Origin: Candidatus Ratteibacteria bacterium | GTDB lineage: Bacteria; CAIJMQ01 | Assembly: GCA_028715665.1 (NCBI GenBank) | Contig: JAQURI010000113.1 | Coordinates: forward strand, 1-5,022 | Direction of reading: 5' to 3' | Length of the DNA stretch: 5,022 nucleotides | The notes under the pieces: generated by a model | What the model saw: the letters and a program-made list of their open reading frames with translations, nothing else | Database searches by the model: none | Told to the model about the DNA's origin: nothing | Translations under genes and position numbers: made by a program | Shown here: piece after piece, positions 1 to 4,268 of the stretch | Numbering within the stretch: the first letter of the stretch is position 1 | How the letters are laid out: each line of letters begins with the position of its first letter

Positions 1-1350
1 TTCTGGGTCGGAGTCAGCTACGATTCCTCCGCCCACCTGAAAATATGCGACGTTATTGCGTATTATGATTGTGCGGATTGCAATATTCAAGTCCATTCTC
101 TTGTTAAACGAGATGTAGCCGATTGCGCCCGTGTAGATATTTCTCTTTGTCGGCTCGAGTTCTTCTATTATTTCCATAGAACGGACTTTCGGAGCGCCCG
201 TGATTGAACCTCCCGGAAAACAGTATTTGGCGCAATCGACAGGCGTTATTCCGTCTGCAACGATTCCTTTAACGGTGCTTACGGTATGGAATACGGTAGG
301 ATGCATTTCGAGCTCAATAAGTTTCTCCGCCCCGTTAGAAATCCTATTAAAGGATTTCTTACCAACGGGGTGGACCCTAACGGTTCCATAATAACAGAAT
401 TTGCCCAAATCGTTTCTTTCAAGGTCAACAATCATAATGAGTTCGGCGCGGTCTTTTGCCGAATTTAATAATTCTTCCGCGAGCCGTTTATCTTCTTCTT
501 TGTTTTTGCCTCTTGGGCGCGTGCCTTTTATCGGGCGGGTGTGAATTTTGTTTCTGTTTAAATATAAGAATCTTTCGGGGGATGAACTTATTACCGAAAC
601 TTCGGGAAAGTTTAAGAAAGCGGAAAAAGGAGCAGGATTTATGAATGCAAGTTTTTCGAATAATTCAAAAGCGGAATCATTGTAAGGACATGAAAAACGC
701 TGTGACAGGTTTACCTGAAATATGTCGCCTTGTTTTATGTAGTCCTTGGCTTTTACTATAGCATTGAGATAATCTTCTTTTTCGAAATTTGACTGAAAAT
801 TAGAGTAATTATTATAGAAAGAGGTTTCTTTTTCTGAGTAACTTACGTTTTTATTTAATAATTCTTTTATTTTATTTTTTTTGTTTTTGTCCGTTCCCAT
901 CCAAAGCAGAAAACTTTCTTTTGTTTTGTGGTCCCAGTATAAAACCCAGTCGTAGAAAGGCAAAATGCAATCGGGTAGTTTTAAATCATCTATCGCATAT
1001 TGGGGTATTTTTTCAAGCGTGAAGCCCATGTCATAACCGAAATAGCCTAATATTCCGCCCGTGAAAGGAAGCGATGAAGGCAGATTTTGCCTGCCGGATT
1101 GTTCCGTATAGATTTCACGCAGAATGTTAAAAGGATTGCCTTTCTTTTTTGTTTCTTCGTTGTCAACCATGATAGATGTTTCTTTACCTTTCGATTTAAA
1201 AACCATATAGGGAAAAGCGGTCAGAAAAGAATATCTTCCCCATTTAGAATTTTTTATTCCGCTTAATAGAAGCGCTGAATAAGGTTCATCCTTGAAGTTT
1301 CTGAATACGTCTATCGGGGAATAAGAGTAGGGGAAAGATTCAATAATCAT
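1..1350 (-). CDS. pabB: Aminodeoxychorismate synthase component I (PabB), 3' end cut by the window
   Basis: The enzyme converts chorismate to 4-amino-4-deoxychorismate in the cytoplasm, using ammonia usually supplied by a PabA glutaminase; this is the first committed step to p-aminobenzoate and folate. The frame runs from ATG at 1348-1350 without a stop for 450 codons to the window edge. Family length is about 450-470, so only the last few codons are probably missing unless a PabC-like domain follows. Visible motifs are SSPERFL (about 256-262), RPIKGTRP (272-279), DLERNDLG (309-316), FPGGSITGAPK (378-388), TGAIGY (407-412) and QVGGGIVADSDPE (438-450). The lysine in PIKGT (K275) matches the catalytic lysine of PabB; TrpE has alanine there (PIAGT), which argues for PabB over anthranilate synthase. 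Residues 327-342 are an in-frame insertion derived from a palindromic repeat (separate entry). No Shine-Dalgarno site precedes the ATG, only a pyrimidine-rich stretch and the GTTAAC array. No pabA or pabC is visible in the window. Confidence 0.93.
   Translation of the reverse strand, partial: MIIESFPYSYSPIDVFRNFKDEPYSALLLSGIKNSKWGRYSFLTAFPYMVFKSKGKETSIMVDNEETKKKGNPFNILREIYTEQSGRQNLPSSLPFTGGILGYFGYDMGFTLEKIPQYAIDDLKLPDCILPFYDWVLYWDHKTKESFLLWMGTDKNKKNKIKELLNKNVSYSEKETSFYNNYSNFQSNFEKEDYLNAIVKAKDYIKQGDIFQVNLSQRFSCPYNDSAFELFEKLAFINPAPFSAFLNFPEVSVISSSPERFLYLNRNKIHTRPIKGTRPRGKNKEEDKRLAEELLNSAKDRAELIMIVDLERNDLGKFCYYGTVRVHPVGKKSFNRISNGAEKLIELEMHPTVFHTVSTVKGIVADGITPVDCAKYCFPGGSITGAPKVRSMEIIEELEPTKRNIYTGAIGYISFNKRMDLNIAIRTIIIRNNVAYFQVGGGIVADSDPE
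325..383. repeat. Palindromic repeat inserted in frame inside pabB
   Basis: An imperfect inverted repeat lies inside the pabB reading frame. The left arm CCCCGTTAGAAATCCT (330-345) pairs with AGGATTTCTTACCAACGGGG (351-370) around a 5-base loop, with four extra bases in the right arm. Just outside the right arm, GGGT-gg-ACCC (368-377) and TAACGG (378-383) look like the start of a further degenerate copy. In protein terms, codons 327-342 (HPVGKKSFNRISNGAE) interrupt the usual GSVxVPELxxxE segment that follows DLERNDLG. Compared with PabB/TrpE relatives recalled from memory, there is a net gain of about 15 residues (45 bp), and the frame stays open. The segment falls in a loop between strands of the chorismate-binding fold. 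The arms resemble the terminal repeats at 3411-3512. Confidence 0.8.
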
Positions 1351-1360
1351 TCAAAAAGAA

Positions 1361-1460
1361 AGTTAACAAAAGTTAATATCGGTTAACATGGGTTAACATA
1401 GGTTGCTTTTTGTAACCGTTGTTAACTTTTATTAACCATTATTAACCATTGTTAACCTGA
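1361..1460. repeat. Ten GTTAAC-type decamers in exact 10-bp phase, arranged as a large palindrome
   Basis: The dapB-pabB gap holds ten consecutive 10-base units beginning at 1361, 1371, 1381 and so on to 1451. The first five have the form RGTTAACNNN; the fifth is degenerate (GGTTGC). The last five carry the inverse form, TTAACC or GTTAAC, with the first of them degenerate (TGTAACC). The two halves pair around a centre near 1409, giving a hairpin or cruciform of about 97 bp with repeated 7-bp matches and unpaired 3-base spacers. Read in the direction of dapB and pabB, the structure is followed by a pyrimidine-rich run (TTTCTTTTT), and the pabB ATG follows 10 bases after the array. It could be a helically phased operator, a weak AT-rich terminator or attenuator for dapB, or a selfish short repeat. 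The arrangement is directly visible; its function is unknown. Confidence 0.85.
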
Positions 1461-1465
1461 AATTT

Positions 1466-2272
1466 CTACAACCCCAGCACATCATTCATCCCGTATAGCC
1501 CCGGTTTTCTTCCTGCTACCCACTGTGCCGCTTTCAATGCTCCGTGTGCGAAAGCATCCCGGCTTTCCGCTCTATGGGTTATTTCTATGTGTTCGCCGCC
1601 GCCTGCAAATATAACTTTATGCTCGCCTATGACACTGCCGGCTCTTACGGCATGAATTCCTATTTCGCCTTTAGGTCTGGGTCCCGGCGATTTTCTTCCG
1701 AAATTGACTATATCTTCGTAGTTTTCACCGTAAGCTTGGACTATTACTTCAGCTAATCTTTTAGCTGTTCCCGATGGGACATCGACTTTTGCTTTATGAT
1801 GTATTTCCACGATTTCGGCATCATAATCTTCGCCTAAAACTTTCGCTACTTTCCCGACGATATTAAACAGAAGATTCATGCCGGTGCTCATATTGGGAGC
1901 TTTGATACATGCGATTTTTTTTGCATATTCTTTTATTTTTGCTTCCTGCTCTTTTGTAAAACCCGTCACGCCTATCACAAAAGCTCTTCCGGGGTAAGAC
2001 TCAGCGATTTCCAGATGTTTTAATGTTGTTTCGGGACTAGTGAATTCTATAATTATGTCCGAGTTTCCTATAGCATCTCTTAAATCATCAAGAATTGTTA
2101 CACCTTTTAATTTATGCGAGACACTGCTGATGTCCTGGTCTATTAACGGATGGCCTTTTTTTTCTATAGCTCCGGTAAGGACTATATTTTTGTATAAAGG
2201 AATCAGCCCGATAACGGCTACACCCATTTTTCCGGCGGCACCGGATACGATTACTTTTATTTTATTGCTCAT
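1466..2272 (-). CDS. dapB: 4-hydroxy-tetrahydrodipicolinate reductase (DapB)
   Basis: DapB reduces 4-hydroxy-tetrahydrodipicolinate to tetrahydrodipicolinate with NAD(P)H in the cytoplasm, on the route to diaminopimelate (peptidoglycan) and lysine. Starting at ATG 2270-2272 the protein has 268 residues, close to the usual 265-275. The Rossmann glycine motif SGAAGKMG is at 10-17. An acidic-basic pair (E37, K38/K39) sits at the end of the second strand, where cofactor choice is set and both NADH and NADPH use are possible. Further motifs are FTSPETT (77-83), GVTGF (101-105), APNMSTGMNLL (125-135), the signature EIHHKAKVDVPSGTA (156-170) with catalytic H158/H159 and K162, and GGGEHIEITHRAESRDAF near the C-terminus. 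The usual DAPSGTA reads DVPSGTA, a mild change. A TTG 17 codons upstream keeps the frame open, but it adds a non-conserved leader and would place the promoter-like box inside the gene, so the ATG is preferred. Confidence 0.96.
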   Translation of the reverse strand: MSNKIKVIVSGAAGKMGVAVIGLIPLYKNIVLTGAIEKKGHPLIDQDISSVSHKLKGVTILDDLRDAIGNSDIIIEFTSPETTLKHLEIAESYPGRAFVIGVTGFTKEQEAKIKEYAKKIACIKAPNMSTGMNLLFNIVGKVAKVLGEDYDAEIVEIHHKAKVDVPSGTAKRLAEVIVQAYGENYEDIVNFGRKSPGPRPKGEIGIHAVRAGSVIGEHKVIFAGGGEHIEITHRAESRDAFAHGALKAAQWVAGRKPGLYGMNDVLGL

Positions 2273-2287
2273 ATTTTGATCGGCATC

Positions 2288-2296
2288 ATTATAACA
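2288..2296 (-). promoter_or_regulatory. Extended -10 promoter box for dapB
   Basis: On the minus strand the sequence reads TGTTATAAT, a perfect TATAAT with an extended TGn element. It ends 15 bases before the dapB ATG. No convincing -35 hexamer is seen at 16-18 bases, which is tolerable for an extended -10 promoter. Transcription would start near 2281, leaving a leader of only about 8-10 nt. This fits the absence of a Shine-Dalgarno site before this ATG. Confidence 0.5.
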
Positions 2297-2313
2297 AAAT
2301 TTATACTTAAGTA

Positions 2314-2375
2314 TATCCCGCAACGTAAGACATCGGAAAAATCTCTTTGATATTTTTCCGATACTCTGCGGGATA
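2314..2375. terminator. Nested two-stem hairpin between pfkA and dapB
   Basis: An inner perfect 11-bp stem pairs ATCGGAAAAAT (2332-2342) with ATTTTTCCGAT (2352-2362) over a 9-base loop. An outer perfect 9-bp stem pairs TATCCCGCA (2314-2322) with TGCGGGATA (2367-2375), separated from the inner stem by an internal loop. The position, downstream of pfkA and just upstream of the dapB -10 box, suits transcription termination or a processing barrier. There is no clean T-run after the stem in the pfkA direction, so intrinsic termination is only a possibility. A dispersed palindromic repeat is the alternative. Confidence 0.45.
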
Positions 2376-2395
2376 ATCGTAACTGCGTTACGATT
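2375..2395. other. Perfect 9-bp hairpin overlapping the pfkA stop codon
   Basis: AATCGTAAC (2375-2383) pairs perfectly with GTTACGATT (2387-2395) around a 3-base loop TGC. The stem includes bases of the pfkA TAA stop (2394-2396). GGATA (2371-2375) and TATCC (2399-2403) could extend it after a short mismatch. That outer pairing would compete with the outer stem of the neighbouring hairpin for the same GGATA bases. It may protect the 3' end or act with the next hairpin in termination. Confidence 0.5.
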
Positions 2396-3359
2396 AAATA
2401 TCCATTAACTTAACAATCTCCAGGTTCTCTATCGGCGGAGTCGTTTTTTGAGATATTACTTCTTTCAAAGGCATGCGAACTATTTTCCCGTTTTTAAAAC
2501 CTACCATAGAACCATGAACGCCCTCTTTTAGCATTCTTACCGCTTCCACCCCGAATTTTGTGGCAAGGTTTCTTGTTGCAGAAGTGGGCTTGCCGCCTCT
2601 TTGTATATATCCCAAGACAGAGACTCTGATTTCCTGTTCCGGCAATCTTGACTGCAGTAATTTCGCTACGTCATCGGCTTTACCTGCGCCTTCGGCAAGT
2701 ACTATAAGAGAGCTCGATTTGCCTTGTATTTTTTGGTTTTCCAATTCTTCGACAATCTTATCCCAATCTATTTTTATCTCGGGGATTAAAATAATTTCTG
2801 CTCCGCAGGCAAGCCCTACCTCAAGAGCAAGGTTTCCGTGTTCTCTGCCCATTACCTCAACGATGAATGTCCGCTCGTGGCTTGTTGCTGTATCTCTTAT
2901 CCTGTCGATTGCATCTACTGCGGTATTGACTGCGGTATCGAATCCTATTGTGGAGTCTGTCCCGTATAAATCGTTATCAATAGAAGCAGGTAGAAGGACT
3001 ACAGGAAAATTAAATTCCGAGGAAAATATGTACGCTGCCTGCGCGGAACCGTCCCCGCCTATTATCGCAAGGCCTTCTATTTTATTGCCTTTCAAGTTTT
3101 TATATGCTTTTTCTCTCACCTTTTTTTCTTTGAACTGAGGGAAACGTATTGTTTTTAAGATCGTCCCTCCCAAATCGATAATTCCGCTTACGCTTCTGGA
3201 AGTCATCTGGAATATATCGTTTTCAGCCAGTCCCTTGTATCCGCCTTTTACACCAAAAACCTCTATACCAAGACCTATAGCAGTCCTTACAACCGCCCTT
3301 ATCGCGGGATTCATTCCAGGCGCGTCTCCGCCGGAAGTCATTACTCCTATTCTTTTCAT
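2394..3359 (-). CDS. pfkA: ATP-dependent 6-phosphofructokinase
   Basis: The enzyme phosphorylates fructose 6-phosphate to fructose 1,6-bisphosphate, the committed step of glycolysis, in the cytoplasm. From ATG 3357-3359 the protein has 321 residues, against about 320 in the bacterial PfkA family, and numbering then matches E. coli at the N-terminus. The opening KRIGVMTSGGDAPGMN is the nucleotide-binding signature. GGDGS (101-105) has glycine at the position where pyrophosphate-dependent enzymes carry aspartate, so ATP is the likely donor. SIDND (126-130) contains the catalytic aspartate D128 with serine instead of the common threonine. RDTATSHERTFIVEVMGR and GYIQRGG, which bind sugar phosphate, are present. 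Allosteric-site arginines equivalent to E. coli R21, R25 and R54 are kept, while the K211 equivalent appears to be Q. A TTG five codons upstream is rejected because GGAG lies 6 bases before this ATG and the TTG falls at the predicted transcript start. Confidence 0.96.
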   Translation of the reverse strand: MKRIGVMTSGGDAPGMNPAIRAVVRTAIGLGIEVFGVKGGYKGLAENDIFQMTSRSVSGIIDLGGTILKTIRFPQFKEKKVREKAYKNLKGNKIEGLAIIGGDGSAQAAYIFSSEFNFPVVLLPASIDNDLYGTDSTIGFDTAVNTAVDAIDRIRDTATSHERTFIVEVMGREHGNLALEVGLACGAEIILIPEIKIDWDKIVEELENQKIQGKSSSLIVLAEGAGKADDVAKLLQSRLPEQEIRVSVLGYIQRGGKPTSATRNLATKFGVEAVRMLKEGVHGSMVGFKNGKIVRMPLKEVISQKTTPPIENLEIVKLMDI

Positions 3360-3365
3360 CTTTTT

Positions 3366-3369
3366 CTCC
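3366..3369 (-). promoter_or_regulatory. Shine-Dalgarno site that fixes the pfkA start
   Basis: On the minus strand GGAG lies 6 bases before the ATG at 3357-3359, inside CGGAGAAAAAGATG. This is ideal spacing and selects that ATG over the upstream in-frame TTG at 3372-3374, which has no such site. Confidence 0.8.
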
Positions 3370-3380
3370 GTCAATGGGTG

Positions 3381-3409
3381 ATTATATAGCAGAAACGACA
3401 GGTCATCAA
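3381..3409 (-). promoter_or_regulatory. Sigma-70-type promoter of pfkA
   Basis: On the minus strand a -35 box TTGATG (3404-3409) is followed after exactly 17 bases by a perfect -10 box TATAAT (3381-3386). The expected transcript start near 3374 gives a leader of about 15 nt that includes the GGAG site. The -35 box ends one base from the outer edge of the inverted-repeat element at 3411. Confidence 0.72.
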
Positions 3410-3410
3410 A

Positions 3411-3512
3411 CCCAGTTAGAGATTTTAAAAATTGCTGAATATTTCATTGGTCAGATAAGCAACAACCACTTCGTTTAATATTTAACACGCACTTATTAAA
3501 TCTCTAACTGGG
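3411..3512. mobile_element. Small non-coding element with perfect 15-bp terminal inverted repeats (MITE-like)
   Basis: The left end CCCAGTTAGAGATTT (3411-3425) is the exact reverse complement of the right end AAATCTCTAACTGGG (3498-3512), with 72 AT-rich bases between and no open frame confined to it. Total length is 102 bp. The right end continues into GGGC-aa-GCCC (3510-3519), a small palindrome. The pabB-internal repeat has the analogous GGGT-gg-ACCC next to its arm. No clear target-site duplication is visible. It lies in the divergent gap between pfkA and the sigma gene, directly beside the pfkA -35 box. It may be a miniature transposable element, two facing copies of a short palindromic repeat, or a large cruciform regulator. 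Confidence 0.65.
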
Positions 3513-3655
3513 CAAGCCCCTCTTCTCCGATACAACCTACCCATTTCGCACGCCTGACAAAACGAATGTAAAGTTCGAAGAGAAACATGTATAATAATTC
3601 CTACAAGAAAAATAAGAAATAAGATTGGAACCTTTTTGAATATAATATTGTCTAA
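3513..3655 (+). promoter_or_regulatory. Upstream region of the sigma gene with candidate promoters
   Basis: No gene is supported here. Three weak signals could start sigma-gene transcription. TGTAAA (3567-3572), 17 bases, then TATAAT (3590-3595) would give a leader of about 55 nt. TATAAT (3641-3646) ends 9 bases before the ATG, implies an almost leaderless mRNA and lacks a good -35. GGAACC (3627-3632), 17 bases, then GTCTAA (3650-3655) resembles an ECF/sigma-E-type promoter, but its start would fall inside the annotated coding region. None is decisive. Confidence 0.35.
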
Positions 3656-4267
3656 ATGAACGGAGAGACAGATAAACAAGGGAGATTATTCGACAACGAC
3701 ACGGTATTGGTTAAAGCATTTCAGGCGGGAGACAAAAATGCGTTTGATAAATTGATACTCGGGTATATGAACAAGGTTTTTAATTTATGTTATCGTTTTT
3801 TGGGAAACTATGAAGAGGCCAACGACAGTGCCCAGGAAACATTTATAAAGGTCTATCGGTCTTTGAATAAGTTCCAGTCCCAATCGTCTTTCTCGACATG
3901 GCTTTACAGGATAGCAGTAAATACATGTAAAAACCGCTTGAAATCGGCGGAATATAAAAGCTCAAGAGAAACGATAAGGATTGACGAACCCAAGAATTTG
4001 GATGACGGAAAAACATATTCGGTCGAGATAGCAGACCAGTCGCTTTCTCCCGTTGCTTTTTTGGATAGGAAGGAAAGTTCGGCGATTATTCAGTCTGCGA
4101 TAGATTCTCTGTCCCAAGAGCATAAGGAAGTCGTTGTCCTTCGGGACATAGAAGGACTGTCTTACGAACAGATAGCAAGTATAACCGGCGATAATCTCGG
4201 CACCGTAAAATCGAAACTCGCAAGGGCAAGAGAAAAACTTGCGAGAAAATTAAAGGGGTTGATTTGA
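3656..4267 (+). CDS. ECF-type RNA polymerase sigma factor (RpoE/sigma-24-like)
   Basis: An extracytoplasmic-function sigma factor of 203 residues that would direct core RNA polymerase to a small regulon when released from its anti-sigma partner. Region 2 covers about 18-97. It includes the core-binding and -10-melting stretch EEANDSAQETFIKVYRSL and the -10 recognition helix STWLYRIAVNTCKNRL. A linker of about 45 residues, longer and more polar than usual, carries an IRIDEP segment. Region 4 covers about 144-200: IDSLSQEHKEVVVLRDIEGLSYEQIA, then the helix-turn-helix with LGTVKSKLARAREKL that reads the -35 box. Regions 1 and 3 are absent, as in all ECF factors. The anti-sigma gene follows one base after the stop, the standard layout of such pairs. 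No Shine-Dalgarno site precedes the ATG, so the start is less certain than the domains; conserved sequence begins only near residue 17. The regulon cannot be read from the sequence. Confidence 0.95.
   Translation: MNGETDKQGRLFDNDTVLVKAFQAGDKNAFDKLILGYMNKVFNLCYRFLGNYEEANDSAQETFIKVYRSLNKFQSQSSFSTWLYRIAVNTCKNRLKSAEYKSSRETIRIDEPKNLDDGKTYSVEIADQSLSPVAFLDRKESSAIIQSAIDSLSQEHKEVVVLRDIEGLSYEQIASITGDNLGTVKSKLARAREKLARKLKGLI
4254..4258 (+). promoter_or_regulatory. Shine-Dalgarno site for the anti-sigma gene, inside the sigma gene
   Basis: AGGGG lies in the last codons of the sigma gene, 10 bases before the anti-sigma ATG at 4269-4271. The sigma stop TGA (4265-4267) and this ATG are separated by one base, so translation of the two proteins is probably coupled and their ratio fixed. 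Confidence 0.65.
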
Positions 4268-4268
4268 T

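Noticed and set aside
1..1350. Anthranilate synthase component I (TrpE) instead of PabB.
   Set aside because: The PIKGT motif with lysine is typical of PabB; TrpE has PIAGT. No trp genes are nearby.
1361..1460. CRISPR array or plasmid-type iterons.
   Set aside because: The repeat unit is only 10 bp with 3-base spacers, flips orientation in the middle, and has no cas or replication gene nearby.
2273..2323. An upstream TTG start adding 17 residues to DapB.
   Set aside because: The extra residues are not family-like and would overlap the extended -10 box; the internal ATG begins the conserved protein directly.
2560..3138. A long plus-strand open frame of 192 codons.
   Set aside because: It lies wholly antisense to pfkA, whose conserved motifs are unmistakable; it is a shadow of the real gene.
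2394..3359. Pyrophosphate-dependent phosphofructokinase.
   Set aside because: The motif is GGDGS rather than the GGDD form typical of pyrophosphate-using enzymes.
3482..3679. A 65-codon minus-strand open frame starting inside the sigma gene and ending within the inverted-repeat element.
   Set aside because: It overlaps the sigma start and the repeat end, has no ribosome site or recognisable domain, and its composition looks like chance.
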